From assembly GCA_903837495.1 (NCBI GenBank), contig CAILUT010000009.1, positions 1 through 64,000 of the forward strand: a stretch of 64,000 bases of DNA. The letters run 5' to 3'. The stretch comes from an uncultured Flavobacteriales bacterium (GTDB lineage: Bacteria > Bacteroidota > Bacteroidia > CAIKAF01). The notes beneath the pieces were generated by a model that did not search any database, was not told the DNA's origin, and saw only the letters and a program-made list of their open reading frames with translations. This document shows, piece by piece, positions 50,646 through 58,996 of this stretch (its first letter is position 1; each line of letters opens with the position of its first letter). The translations under genes and the position numbers were made by a program.

Positions 50646-50794
50646 GCCGCCTGCGGCAGGGATTGAACCGGATAGCCGGAAAGGTTGCCGGCTTGCTGCC
50701 CGCGTGGCGCGGAGGCGACTTTAGGAGCCACCGCAAGCCCGCTGGGCAGCTGGCCGGCAGCCGCGGACTATCGGTGAAAGCCCGCAGCCGCCCC
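50646..50794 (+). repeat. Structured intergenic element R6 (subfamily I)
   Basis: Tip loop GACTTTAGGA (50717-50726) on GCGGAGGC/GCCACCGC. The main stem is GGTTGCCGGC-TTGCTGCCC with GGGCAGC-TGGCCGGCAGCC, and the base pairs CCGGATAGCC with GGACTATCGG. Arms carry GGGATTGAACCGG and CGGTGAAAGCCCGCAGCC. It lies about 45 bp beyond the terminator of the leftward tRNA-Met gene and ~220 bp upstream of glnN. It is the best copy for defining the consensus. Confidence 0.87.
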
Positions 50795-50840
50795 TAAAAA
50801 AAACATTTTACCTGAGCCGGATTGCCTAGGGCCGTAAATA

Positions 50841-50870
50841 AAAAACCCGGCTCAGTGAACCGGGCTTGTT
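50841..50870 (-). terminator. Rho-independent terminator of tRNA-Met
   Basis: On the minus strand AGCCCGG-N7-CCGGGTTTTTT forms a GC-rich hairpin followed by six T, about 12 bases after the tRNA end. It is a standard intrinsic terminator. Confidence 0.75.
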
Positions 50871-50881
50871 TATTGAAGTTG

Positions 50882-50955
50882 TAGCGAGGACGGGAGTTGA
50901 ACCCGTGACCTCAGGGTTATGAATCCTGCGCTCTAACCAACTGAGCTACCTCGCC
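50882..50955 (-). tRNA. tRNA-Met (CAT)
   Basis: This 74-base cloverleaf reads GGCGAGGTAGCTCAGTTGG from its 5' end, with anticodon loop TTCATAA (CAT) and T-arm GGGTTCAACTCCC. The acceptor stem GGCGAGG/CCTCGCT has a terminal G-T pair. CCA is not encoded. The anticodon also fits tRNA-Ile2 after lysidine modification; the overall sequence resembles elongator tRNA-Met of Bacteroidota. Boundaries may be off by a base. Confidence 0.93.
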
Positions 50956-50966
50956 AAAAAGGAGTG

Positions 50967-50974
50967 CAAATATA
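50967..50974 (-). promoter_or_regulatory. Promoter -7 box TATATTTG for tRNA-Met
   Basis: The minus strand reads TATATTTG 11 bp before the mature tRNA 5' end, predicting a primary transcript with only a few extra 5' bases. Confidence 0.6.
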
Positions 50975-51203
50975 GGGAACGCAATTTGGTTTTCAAAAAG
51001 GCGGAGCTGCATGCGGCTTAATGGGTTGGTTTTTAGGCATTTGGTTGAAATGTGCTGCAGCAAGCTTAGGTCTTTAACTGTTTGAATCGGTTCTTTTTAG
51101 GCTGATTGGCATTGGGCGTGCCGGGTGGGCAAACCAATGCCGAAAAAGAAGGTCGAGTTAGCAATATTTGATTATCTTGTAGCGTATTAAACCCAATTTC
51201 GCC

Positions 51204-51581
51204 TTGAATTCTACCCTAGAACTGGAATATTTGGTTCGATCGAGCCCCAAGATTTTGTTTAAATTTTTAAGCAATCCTGATTCGTTGCAAGAATGGTTTG
51301 CCGATAAGGTCAACAAAGAGCAAAATGTATTTTCGTTTGTTTGGGACGGAGAGGAAGAGCAGGCGGAGTTGCTGGATTTTAAAGAGGCGGAAGCGATTCG
51401 GTTTCAATGGATAAATGGGGAGCGAGCCGGAGCTAGTTTTGGTTTTCGCATTGAAAAAGACGATTTAACTGGAGGGGTGGCGTTGTGGATCAGCGATGAG
51501 GTGCCAAAGGGGAAAACGCAGGAATACACCCTAATTTGGAATGCGCAAATTGAGGCCTTGATGAAGGTTCTAGGCTCCTGA
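51204..51581 (+). CDS. START-like (SRPBCC/AHSA1-type) domain protein
   Basis: This 125-aa protein is one START-like/Bet v1-type domain: 'LEYLVRSSPKILFKFLSNPDSLQEWFADKVN' and 'EYTLIWNAQIEALMKVLGS' are typical of a conserved Bacteroidota group. The cavity of such folds binds hydrophobic ligands, but no ligand is known. It starts at TTG 51204; no ATG is available in frame. It lies 28 bp before the LptF/G gene and ends over that gene's promoter. Confidence 0.8.
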   Translation: MNSTLELEYLVRSSPKILFKFLSNPDSLQEWFADKVNKEQNVFSFVWDGEEEQAELLDFKEAEAIRFQWINGERAGASFGFRIEKDDLTGGVALWISDEVPKGKTQEYTLIWNAQIEALMKVLGS

Positions 51582-51586
51582 TTGCC

Positions 51587-51594
51587 TACCTTTG
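51587..51594 (+). promoter_or_regulatory. Promoter -7 box TACCTTTG
   Basis: TACCTTTG lies 15 bp before ATG 51610 and covers the ORF track's start at 51592. It probably drives the permease-glycosyltransferase-rhomboid-PabC gene string. Confidence 0.65.
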
Positions 51595-51609
51595 CCGCAT
51601 AGGTTGAGC

Positions 51610-53079
51610 ATGAAACGTTTAGGTGTCCTGTTGCTGCGCATGTATGTAGGTCCGTTTTTTATGACCTTCTTTATTGCCTTGTTCGTGTTGGTTATGCAGT
51701 TTTTGTGGAAACACATTGATGACTTGGCCGGAAAGGGATTGGATTGGCTGGTTATTTTTCAACTTTTGTTTTATGCCAGTGCCACCTTGGTGCCATTGGC
51801 CTTGCCCTTAGCGGTTTTGCTGTCGTCTATTATGACCATGGGGCAGTTGGGCGAGAACCTGGAGCTGGTGGCGGCGAAGTCGTCGGGGATTTCGTTGTTG
51901 AGGCTGCTGCGGCCTTTGGTGGTGTTTATTTTGGTTGTGGGATTGGGCGCCTTTTTATTTAGCAATTACCTCATGCCGGTGGCCAATTTTAAGGCAAAAA
52001 ACCTGCTGTCGGCTATACGTTCTACTCGACCGACCTTGGAATTGCAGGAGGGGGTGTTTTATCAGGGTTTGTCGGGGGTTTCTGTATTTGTGGGGAAAAA
52101 AGATCCGGACGGAAAAACCATTTACAATGTGATGGTGTACGACCACAGCCGTGGGGGCACAGGAGCTTCAAGGGTAACATTGGCAAAAAAAGGAAGGATT
52201 TATCCCACCACCGACGAAACCTATTTGGTTTTAGAGCTCAACGATGGGATACGCTACGATGATTCGGATTTTTATTTGCAGCAATACGGGAAAATGCGCT
52301 TGTTTACCGAATCCTTTAAAAACCAACAGCTGTGGATTGATATGTCGTCGTTTACGGTAGATACCAAATCGAACCGCGATTATTTGAAACATTCGTACAC
52401 CATGATGAATGTGGTGCAGTTGCAGGAGGTGTACCGAAGCATTCGCAGCGACTTGAAAAAGCAACAGCTGTATGAGGCAAACCAGCAGTTGGGGCAAATG
52501 CAGGGAAGGGATTTTGGTTCGAATCGGGGTCCTGCTGATGCTCCCACCTTTCCCATTGAACAGGTGTCTGCCAGCCCAGAATCGACCAGGCCGGTTGCCG
52601 AAATAGACCTTAAACGGGAGTCGGCCATGGCCGTTTTTTCTAAACCTGAGTACCAAACGGTGATGGCCGAGGCAAAGAATCAATGGGCGGGCTTTCAGCA
52701 GCAAGCCGAGCAGCGGATTCAGAATGCAGAAGCCACCGAGAAGAATTTGGTGATTAATCGGGTAGAATGGCACCGTAAATTTACCCTGGCTTTTGCTTGT
52801 GTGGTGTTCTTTTTTATTGGAGCTCCCTTGGGTGCCATCATTCGAAAAGGGGGATTGGGATTGCCCCTTATTCTGTGTATTCTTATTTTTATTGGGTATT
52901 ACGTGTTTTCAACCTTAACCGAGAAGTCGGCAAAAAACATGAATTTGGATCCGTTTTGGGGGATGTGGTTGAGCAGCCTTGTGTTGCTGCCCATTGGTTT
53001 GTTTTTGACCTTAAAGGTATCAACAGAAAGTCCGTGGTTTCGATTGGAAACCTATTTGCGATGGATGCGTCAGCGGTGA
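51610..53079 (+). CDS. LptF/LptG-family lipopolysaccharide export permease
   Basis: This 489-aa protein has the YjgP/YjgQ layout: three N-terminal membrane helices, a large periplasmic beta-jellyroll domain, and three C-terminal helices (~400-480). 'GENLELVAAKSSGISLLRLLRPL' is the conserved coupling helix. A charged, possibly coiled insert (~280-390) enlarges the periplasmic part, which is common in Bacteroidota. With LptB it would extract LPS for transport to the outer membrane. The next gene overlaps its end by 19 bp. Confidence 0.87.
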   Translation: MKRLGVLLLRMYVGPFFMTFFIALFVLVMQFLWKHIDDLAGKGLDWLVIFQLLFYASATLVPLALPLAVLLSSIMTMGQLGENLELVAAKSSGISLLRLLRPLVVFILVVGLGAFLFSNYLMPVANFKAKNLLSAIRSTRPTLELQEGVFYQGLSGVSVFVGKKDPDGKTIYNVMVYDHSRGGTGASRVTLAKKGRIYPTTDETYLVLELNDGIRYDDSDFYLQQYGKMRLFTESFKNQQLWIDMSSFTVDTKSNRDYLKHSYTMMNVVQLQEVYRSIRSDLKKQQLYEANQQLGQMQGRDFGSNRGPADAPTFPIEQVSASPESTRPVAEIDLKRESAMAVFSKPEYQTVMAEAKNQWAGFQQQAEQRIQNAEATEKNLVINRVEWHRKFTLAFACVVFFFIGAPLGAIIRKGGLGLPLILCILIFIGYYVFSTLTEKSAKNMNLDPFWGMWLSSLVLLPIGLFLTLKVSTESPWFRLETYLRWMRQR

Positions 53080-54254
53080 AAGGTAGGGTCTTGTTGCTGT
53101 GTTCAAAGCCTCCGTTTCCGAGCTTAGACGGGGGCTGCAAGGCAACGGCATCGATGCTTCAACTGCTGTCGGATTGTGGGCTGGAAGTGGATGTATTGAC
53201 CTTTTCAACCTACAAGCATCCGTTTGACCTTGGGGCATTTCCAGCGCCTTGGAATACCGCCGAGCGGTGTTGGGAATTGCCCATGGATACCCGGCCAAGG
53301 GTGCTTGATGTTGTTCCATTTTTGTTTTCGAAGGCGCCTTATCAGGTTCTGCGGTTTACCCGTTTTGCAAAAAGGGAGTTTAAACAGATTCAACAACGGG
53401 TAAGGGGAAATACCTACAGCTTGGTGGTGTGGGACAGCTTGTATTCCCGGTCTATTTGCGGGGAATTGGAATTTACGGGGAGTCCAAAGCAGGTGCTGCG
53501 CATCCACAACGTAGAGCACCGCATTCAGCGGTTTTCAAAGGTTCCGGCTGTTTTGAGCTTTCTTTTTCAGAGAGAAACCGATCGGCTTGCCCGGTTTGAA
53601 GTGATGCACTGGGGGCAGGTTGATGAAATATGGGCAATGACCGAAGCGGATGCTCAGGAGGTTGCGGTGGCAGTATCAAAGCCGGTGCGGACTCTACCTG
53701 TTCCTTTAAAAACAGCATTGCAGGAATGGCCCCAGGGGCCGGTGCGGTTTTTTCATTTGGGGGCCATGGATTGGTTGCCCAATCGGGAAGGCTTGGATTG
53801 GTTGCTGGAACAGGTCTGGCCTATGGTATTGATGGACTGTCCTCAAGCTGAATTGCATTTGGCGGGACGTTCGTTTCCGGCGGGGTACGCTGAGGGAATT
53901 AGGGGGGTCGTGGTTCATGGGGAGGTGGAGGATGCCGAGGCATTTTCGGCTCAGCATCATGTTTTGGTGGTGCCGGTGCGCAGCGGTTCTGGATTGCGCA
54001 TAAAAACAGTGGAGGCGGCTTTGCAGGGACGAATGGTGGTGAGCACAAAGGTAGGGGCGGAAGGGTTGCCGGAATCGGTTAGGATGTATTTGTTGGAAGA
54101 GTCGCACCCTCAATTGTTTGCAAAGGTCATGATTCAATGTTGCCGTCGTGCCGAGGAGCTCAAAGGAATGGGGGAACAACTTCGTGCGGCCATGTTTGCG
54201 TTTGCCGGTTGGGAATCGGCCCGAATAAACTTGAAAAAGGTGCTGCAATCATGA
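53061..54254 (+). CDS. Family 4-type glycosyltransferase
   Basis: This 397-aa protein has a GT-B fold. The N-terminal half has 'KPPFPSLDGGCKATASMLQLL' (donor/acceptor loop) and 'LRIHNVEHRI'. The C-terminal half has 'FLGAMDWLPNREGLDWLL'-type sequence (here FHLGAMDW) and the nucleotide-sugar motif 'RSGSGLRIKTVEAALQGRMVVSTKVGAEGL'. It probably adds a sugar to LPS or another glycan, fitting its overlap with the LPS permease gene. ATG 53061 is chosen; the longer ORF from 52797 runs through the permease gene. Confidence 0.85.
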   Translation: MDASAVKGRVLLLCSKPPFPSLDGGCKATASMLQLLSDCGLEVDVLTFSTYKHPFDLGAFPAPWNTAERCWELPMDTRPRVLDVVPFLFSKAPYQVLRFTRFAKREFKQIQQRVRGNTYSLVVWDSLYSRSICGELEFTGSPKQVLRIHNVEHRIQRFSKVPAVLSFLFQRETDRLARFEVMHWGQVDEIWAMTEADAQEVAVAVSKPVRTLPVPLKTALQEWPQGPVRFFHLGAMDWLPNREGLDWLLEQVWPMVLMDCPQAELHLAGRSFPAGYAEGIRGVVVHGEVEDAEAFSAQHHVLVVPVRSGSGLRIKTVEAALQGRMVVSTKVGAEGLPESVRMYLLEESHPQLFAKVMIQCCRRAEELKGMGEQLRAAMFAFAGWESARINLKKVLQS

Positions 54255-54877
54255 GTATGACCTTTGTTTTAATGGGTTTGATTGCCTTGGTTAGCCTGCT
54301 TGGATTTTGGTTGCCCTGGTTGAAGGCTGCAGGCTGCTTTTCGCCGTACGAAACGGTGCATCAGGGAAAGTGGTGGCAGCTGTTTACCCATGGATTTTTT
54401 CATGCCGATGGCATGCATTTGGCTTTGAATTTATGGGTGTTTTATTTGATGGGAAGTCCGGTAGAATCGTATTTGGGACTTGTTCAGGGTGATCGGGGCT
54501 ATTTGTCTTATTTGGCCTTGTTTGTGGGTGGTTTGCTGTTTTCATCGTTGTGGGCGTTGCTCACCAAATCGAACCGGCCGAATTACCGGGAGTTGGGAGC
54601 CTCGGGGGCAGTTAGTTCAATGTTGTTTGCATTTATACTCATCAATCCCAACCAAAAGCTGTACTTCATATTTTTGCCTGGGATAGGCATACCTTCTGTG
54701 TTTTTTGGTTTGGCTTATTTGGGCTATTCGGCTTGGATGGCTCGGCGAAATTCAGATGGAATTGCCCACGACGCCCATTTTACTGGAGCTCTTTTTGGAA
54801 TTGGGTATATGTTGATGGTGAGGCCAGAACTTGGGGTGTATTTAATGGAATTGGTTCGGTATTATTTGGGAATATGA
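54251..54877 (+). CDS. Rhomboid-family intramembrane serine protease
   Basis: This 208-aa membrane protein has six hydrophobic helices. The catalytic Ser lies in 'ELGASGAVSS' (GxSG) and the His in 'HDAHFTGALFG'. The 'WWQLFTHGFFHADGMHLALNLW' loop is standard. It cleaves membrane proteins within the bilayer; targets are unknown. It overlaps both neighbours by four bases, so it is translated as part of the string. Confidence 0.9.
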   Translation: MSMTFVLMGLIALVSLLGFWLPWLKAAGCFSPYETVHQGKWWQLFTHGFFHADGMHLALNLWVFYLMGSPVESYLGLVQGDRGYLSYLALFVGGLLFSSLWALLTKSNRPNYRELGASGAVSSMLFAFILINPNQKLYFIFLPGIGIPSVFFGLAYLGYSAWMARRNSDGIAHDAHFTGALFGIGYMLMVRPELGVYLMELVRYYLGI

Positions 54878-55695
54878 GCGAATTGATTTGGTTTGAGGGC
54901 CGGTGGACACGCACCGATTTAATTCCGGCTTCGGCGTTTAAACGGGCCTGGGCCTATGGCGAGTTGATTTTTGAGACCTTCCGGTCGGATTCTGGGGGCA
55001 TCCCATTTTTGAGACGGCATGCGGAACGGATGGAGCAATCTTTGGGGCTAATGAACTCGGCCGGAATTCCGGCTGATTTGGCTGCCTTGTTTCAAGCTTG
55101 GGCGGAGCAGGCTCATGTGCAGTGTCGGGAGCCGCATTTGGCCTTGAGGGTAAACGCGTACAGGAGTGGTTTGGGTTTGTTTGACGGGGCCAAGGAATGG
55201 TCGTTTTTCGTATTGCCCAGGGCCATTGAATCGGCAGAAAGAATGGCCTTATTGCCATTAAAGGTGGAATTGTTGCCTTTTGAGGATGGGCTTGTTCCGG
55301 GGCGGGGAGGAATGAAAACATCGAATTATGTGCCGTATTTGAGGGGGAGTTCAGGCGATTCAAATAGGGAAGGGGTATTGCTTGGGCCCGAGGGGCAGCT
55401 TTTAGATGGGCTTAGGAGCCATTTGGTTTTTCAAATGAAATCGGGGGAATACATTAGTCCAGTAGAGGAGAATGGGATGTTGAGGAGTTTGTCGAGGCAA
55501 CGGGCTTTGGCGTGGTTTAGGGAAAAGGGCTTGGCCTTGACGGAAGGGCGGGTTTATAAAGCGGAGTTGGGGCAGGTTGGGTATGCTTGGGCGGGGAATG
55601 CGGTTTGGGGGTACCGGCCCATTTCGGAGGTAGGGGGTATTTTTTTAGAAATGCGTGAATTGATGCCTGTTGGGGATTTTTGGAACTGGGAATAA
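54874..55695 (+). CDS. Class IV aminotransferase / PabC-like enzyme
   Basis: This 273-aa PLP enzyme has 'AWAYGELIFETFRSDSG' at the N-terminus and the PLP lysine in 'RGGMKTSNYVPYLR'. It resembles aminodeoxychorismate lyase (PabC) and branched-chain aminotransferases. The C-terminal half is more divergent than usual (DGLRSHLVFQ instead of DG...E.SNiFw). A folate role is possible because folP lies 4 kb away, but a D-amino-acid or branched-chain aminotransferase cannot be excluded. Confidence 0.75.
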   Translation: MSELIWFEGRWTRTDLIPASAFKRAWAYGELIFETFRSDSGGIPFLRRHAERMEQSLGLMNSAGIPADLAALFQAWAEQAHVQCREPHLALRVNAYRSGLGLFDGAKEWSFFVLPRAIESAERMALLPLKVELLPFEDGLVPGRGGMKTSNYVPYLRGSSGDSNREGVLLGPEGQLLDGLRSHLVFQMKSGEYISPVEENGMLRSLSRQRALAWFREKGLALTEGRVYKAELGQVGYAWAGNAVWGYRPISEVGGIFLEMRELMPVGDFWNWE

Positions 55696-55756
55696 AGGAA
55701 CTGCAAGGTTGGACATTGGTTCAAGCATGGATGGCAATAAAGTAGCCTTTTCTCTT

Positions 55757-56395
55757 TTAAAGTGGGTAGCGTTCTTCCCAGATTTGGGGGCGAGGGAGTT
55801 CTGAGAGGAAATTGGGATTGGGGGGCCAGCCGGCATTTTTTTTAAGGCTATCAATTTTCAGCAGAGCGGCCAAAGAGATGGCATCGGTAATGGTTCCGTT
55901 TTTAGCCCATTCAATGGCTTGGTCGATGTGGCAATGCTGAAGGGTAAGCTGTTCGGTTTCTTCGGGCAGGGCGGTACCTTGTTCAAGTCCGGTGGCAATA
56001 AAAACCGTAGCGTGTTCATCGGTGACGGAATTGCTGGTGTGCAAATCGAGTAAATAATGGAAATGGGCGGCACTGAGGCCGGTTTCTTCGGCCAGTTCTC
56101 GTTGGGCGCCGAGCAAGAGGGGTTCACCGATTGGGCAACCTCCCTCGATGATTTCCCAGGAATAGGTATTGAGCGGATATCGGTATTGGCCAACCAAATA
56201 GGTGAAACCCTGGGAATCGATGGGCACGATACCGACCGCTACATTTTTAAAGGAAACGACACCATAGATGCCCGGGTTTCCGGCGGGATTGAGTACTTGG
56301 TGTTCTTGTACTTGAATCCAGGGATTGGAATAAACGAGTTTGGTGTGTTGTGTAACCCAGGGGTTTGTTTCCTTCTTATTTTGTCCCTTTGACAT
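55757..56395 (-). CDS. Nudix hydrolase, ADP-ribose pyrophosphatase type
   Basis: This 212-aa enzyme has a perfect Nudix box ([23 protein letters not shown]). The preceding '[17 protein letters not shown]' is typical of ADP-ribose pyrophosphatases. ATG 56395 (MSKGQNKKE) overlaps the floA end by 20 bp and is preferred to the ORF track's 56485, which lies deep inside floA. It probably clears ADP-ribose or similar nucleoside diphosphates. Confidence 0.87.
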   Translation of the reverse strand: MSKGQNKKETNPWVTQHTKLVYSNPWIQVQEHQVLNPAGNPGIYGVVSFKNVAVGIVPIDSQGFTYLVGQYRYPLNTYSWEIIEGGCPIGEPLLLGAQRELAEETGLSAAHFHYLLDLHTSNSVTDEHATVFIATGLEQGTALPEETEQLTLQHCHIDQAIEWAKNGTITDAISLAALLKIDSLKKNAGWPPNPNFLSELPRPQIWEERYPL

Positions 56396-57359
56396 CGGGT
56401 TGAGTTCCTTCCGATTTGCTAATGGCATCACGCATTTGGGTATCGCTTTGCAGGTTTTGCATGCGGTAATAATCCATGATTCCAAGGTTTCCGGAGCGGA
56501 AGGAATCGGCTATAGCTTTTGGAATTTCAGCTTCGGCCTCAATTACTTTAGCACGGGCTTCTTGGGCGGCGGCTTTCATTTCTTGTTCTAGGGCGATGGC
56601 CATAGCGCGGCGTTCTTCGGCTTTTGCTTGGGCGATGTTTTTATCGGCTTCGGCCTGGTCCATTTGCAATTGGGCACCGATGTTTTTTCCAACGTCAATA
56701 TCGGCAATATCGATGGAAAGGATTTCAAAGGCGGTACCGGCATCCAAGCTTCGGGCTAAAACTGTTTTTGAGATGCGGTCGGGATGTTCGAGTACTTCTT
56801 TATGGGAAAGAGCGGCGCCAATGGAGGAAACGACGCCTTCGCCGATTCGGGCAATAATGGTGTCTTCGCCCGCTCCCCCAACCAAACGGCGGATGTTGGC
56901 ACGAACTGTTACCCGGGCTTTTGCAATCAATTGAATTCCGTCTTTCGCTACACCTGCAACGGGCGGAGTATGAATAACCTTTGGATTGACCGACAACTGC
57001 ACGGCTTCAAAAACATCGCGCCCTGCTAAGTCAATGGCGGTTGCTGTTTTAAAGTCAAGGTCAATGTTGGCTTTGTCGGCCGAAATTAGCGCGTTAATAA
57101 CGGGCAGCAGGCGGCCACCGGCTAGAAAGTGTGCTTCGAGTTCGTCTCTATTCACAGTTAAGCCAGCTTTGGTTGCGGTTACCAAAGCTTTTACGATGAT
57201 GCTTGGCGGAACCTTACGGATGCGCATAAAGGCCAGTTGGAATAGGTCAATGCGGACGCCCGCGAACTGGGCAGAAATCCACAGTCCAAAGGGTAAGAAA
57301 TAAAAGAAAACCAAGAAGAAAAGCACTACTGCGCCAAGAATAATAAATACGGAAGCCAT
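56376..57359 (-). CDS. floA: Flotillin-like protein FloA
   Basis: This 327-aa protein has one N-terminal membrane hairpin/helix, then the FloA (YqfA) SPFH-like domain with '[27 protein letters not shown]', '[32 protein letters not shown]', and a helical Ala/Glu-rich region '[31 protein letters not shown]'. It organises membrane microdomains. It follows an nfeD gene by 2 bp, the usual partner. The Nudix gene overlaps its end. Confidence 0.92.
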   Translation of the reverse strand: MASVFIILGAVVLFFLVFFYFLPFGLWISAQFAGVRIDLFQLAFMRIRKVPPSIIVKALVTATKAGLTVNRDELEAHFLAGGRLLPVINALISADKANIDLDFKTATAIDLAGRDVFEAVQLSVNPKVIHTPPVAGVAKDGIQLIAKARVTVRANIRRLVGGAGEDTIIARIGEGVVSSIGAALSHKEVLEHPDRISKTVLARSLDAGTAFEILSIDIADIDVGKNIGAQLQMDQAEADKNIAQAKAEERRAMAIALEQEMKAAAQEARAKVIEAEAEIPKAIADSFRSGNLGIMDYYRMQNLQSDTQMRDAISKSEGTQPDVKGTK

Positions 57360-57361
57360 AA

Positions 57362-57826
57362 TTAGGAATTGGATTTGATGTAAATGTACTGATTTTCGAT
57401 CCGTTCAACTAGGATAGGGGTGCCGGATTCCAAATAATCTCCGTTTGCATAGACTTCGTGCAGTTGATTTAAAATTTCAGCCTGCCCAATGGGATTGCAT
57501 CTGGTTGTAGTTATTCCGGTCATTCCGGCCAGAATTTGACCGGATTGGCTTGGAGCTTTGGAGCCAATAGCTGATTTCACTTCAAATCGATTCCAGGTTT
57601 TGGAGCGCAGCCCCAGGATGCCAAGTCCACCCGAAATTCCAACGGCAGAACCGGTAAACAACCAAGCTTGAAGGCTTTCTAAATAATAAAAAGCGAGACC
57701 AATGGAAAGGACAGAGAGCAGAGCACCGACAACTCCAACAACGGTACTTCCAGGAATTAAAACAATTTCGACTGCAATCAATAGAAGGCCAAGAAGTAGA
57801 ATTAAAACAAGGGAGGTTAGCGTCAT
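57362..57826 (-). CDS. NfeD-like membrane protein
   Basis: This 154-aa protein has three or four N-terminal membrane helices and a C-terminal OB-fold (~90-154, '[18 protein letters not shown]...[17 protein letters not shown]'). This is the short NfeD type without the protease domain. It is encoded directly before floA, as in many bacteria, and the two probably work together in the membrane. Confidence 0.87.
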   Translation of the reverse strand: MTLTSLVLILLLGLLLIAVEIVLIPGSTVVGVVGALLSVLSIGLAFYYLESLQAWLFTGSAVGISGGLGILGLRSKTWNRFEVKSAIGSKAPSQSGQILAGMTGITTTRCNPIGQAEILNQLHEVYANGDYLESGTPILVERIENQYIYIKSNS

Positions 57827-57831
57827 TGCAA

Positions 57832-58113
57832 TTAGGCTACGGTTGCGCTTAACCCACGCAAATGAAGTTCTTTTTTCATGCGAACCAGCCGGGGCTCTTC
57901 CCCTTCCTTAACAATGCACTTTCCGGTAAAGTGAACCAGATAGGCCGATTGTTCCGCTTGTTCGGTGTCGTGGCCACATACATCGATTAAGGTCTTAATG
58001 ACCCAGTCAAAGGTGTTCACATCGTCGTTGTGTAAAATGAGGGAAGCGTCCTTGCCAGAATCCAATGCCAGGTCAGCTTCTTCAAGGTCTGATTGCCATA
58101 AAGGTGATTGCAT
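57832..58113 (-). CDS. clpS: ClpS adaptor for Clp protease
   Basis: This 93-aa adaptor delivers N-degron proteins to ClpA/ClpC-ClpP. The core 'LILHNDDVNTFDWVIKTLIDVCGHDTEQAEQSAYLVHFTGKCIVKEG' contains the conserved N-degron pocket residues (NDD, and the His in VHFTG). It lies 6 bp before nfeD on the same strand. Confidence 0.92.
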   Translation of the reverse strand: MQSPLWQSDLEEADLALDSGKDASLILHNDDVNTFDWVIKTLIDVCGHDTEQAEQSAYLVHFTGKCIVKEGEEPRLVRMKKELHLRGLSATVA

Positions 58114-58161
58114 AGGGGAGGGAAAAATTTAGGTCAAAGTTGTAAAAAACAAACCGACTTT

Positions 58162-58395
58162 TCAAGGCTTTTGTTCTACTTCCGATGGATTTTTTAATGG
58201 GCAAGTGGAAATTCCCAGCAGGGTGTACAAGCCACAAAAACCAACCAGGCCAGTTGCGAGCAAGGCTATTGCTCCGACAAGAAGCAACCAAGAAAACGTC
58301 CAATTTGAAGCTAAGGGGCTGAAATACAATCCCAAGAGACCGGCGGCTGCGATCCAACGAATCCACTTATCTATGTTTCCTACGTTTTTTTTCAT
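58162..58395 (-). CDS. DUF2892 small membrane protein (YgaP-like)
   Basis: This 77-aa protein starts MKKNVGNIDKWIRW, followed by two membrane helices separated by a short turn and the sequence 'GFCGLYTLLGISTCPLK'. It matches DUF2892, the membrane part seen in YgaP-like rhodaneses. The two conserved Cys suggest sulfur or redox chemistry, but there is no rhodanese domain here. It lies 48 bp upstream of clpS. Confidence 0.82.
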   Translation of the reverse strand: MKKNVGNIDKWIRWIAAAGLLGLYFSPLASNWTFSWLLLVGAIALLATGLVGFCGLYTLLGISTCPLKNPSEVEQKP

Positions 58396-58480
58396 GGGGC
58401 AAAATGGTTGATTTTGTTAAATGTACCAAGAAAAGCGCGAGCAACCAAGTTGCAAGGGCAATGAAAAGGTAAAGCTGAGG

Positions 58481-58996
58481 TTATTTTAAGGGTAAGGTAT
58501 ATTCCAGCGATTTAACAAAATTCACCGTAGCTACTACGGTTAAAAAACTTCGGGGTCCTTTTCCAAGCAGCAGCAAACTTCGGTTTCCTCGGTCAATGGA
58601 GTACATGGCGATGGTTTCGGGTTGGTCAAAATAATTCAAAACCAAGTGTTGCCCTTGCAGAAGCAAGCGTTTCCCTTCGGTGGTTTTTACTTTTTGCTCG
58701 TACTGGGTCCATTCCGATAGGTCGGCATTGATGGTTTTTACCCAGCTGCGCATAAATCCAACCAGGTCGTGGGGGGCTTCTTTTTTCCATTCAATCCAGA
58801 GCATTCCACGTTGCAGCGGGCCTGCCAGGGTATCCAATAAAAATTGTGCTTTTGCCTGCTCAGTTTCAAAGGTTTTAGAAACAGGGTAGCTCCAAGGTTT
58901 ATGAACCACCCAGCCGAAAGGGTCTTTTTGCTGGGAAAAAGCGATTTGGCTAAAGGTCCAAACAAATGCTATTCCGAATATGGGGAACAACCTCAT
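58481..58996 (-). CDS. Exported protein of unknown function
   Basis: This 171-aa protein has a signal peptide (MRLFPIFGIAFVWTFSQIAFS). The mature part is mixed alpha/beta with many Trp (GWVVHKPWSYPV, LWIEWKKE), and a 'FLTVVATVNFVKSLEYTLPLK' end. I recognise no family. It overlaps the DUF1599 gene by four bases, so it is translated with it. Confidence 0.6.
   Translation of the reverse strand: MRLFPIFGIAFVWTFSQIAFSQQKDPFGWVVHKPWSYPVSKTFETEQAKAQFLLDTLAGPLQRGMLWIEWKKEAPHDLVGFMRSWVKTINADLSEWTQYEQKVKTTEGKRLLLQGQHLVLNYFDQPETIAMYSIDRGNRSLLLLGKGPRSFLTVVATVNFVKSLEYTLPLK

Noticed and set aside
52797-53060. 5' extension of the glycosyltransferase ORF
   Set aside because: It runs through the 3' part of the LptF/G gene in another frame; ATG 53061 gives a normal glycosyltransferase start.
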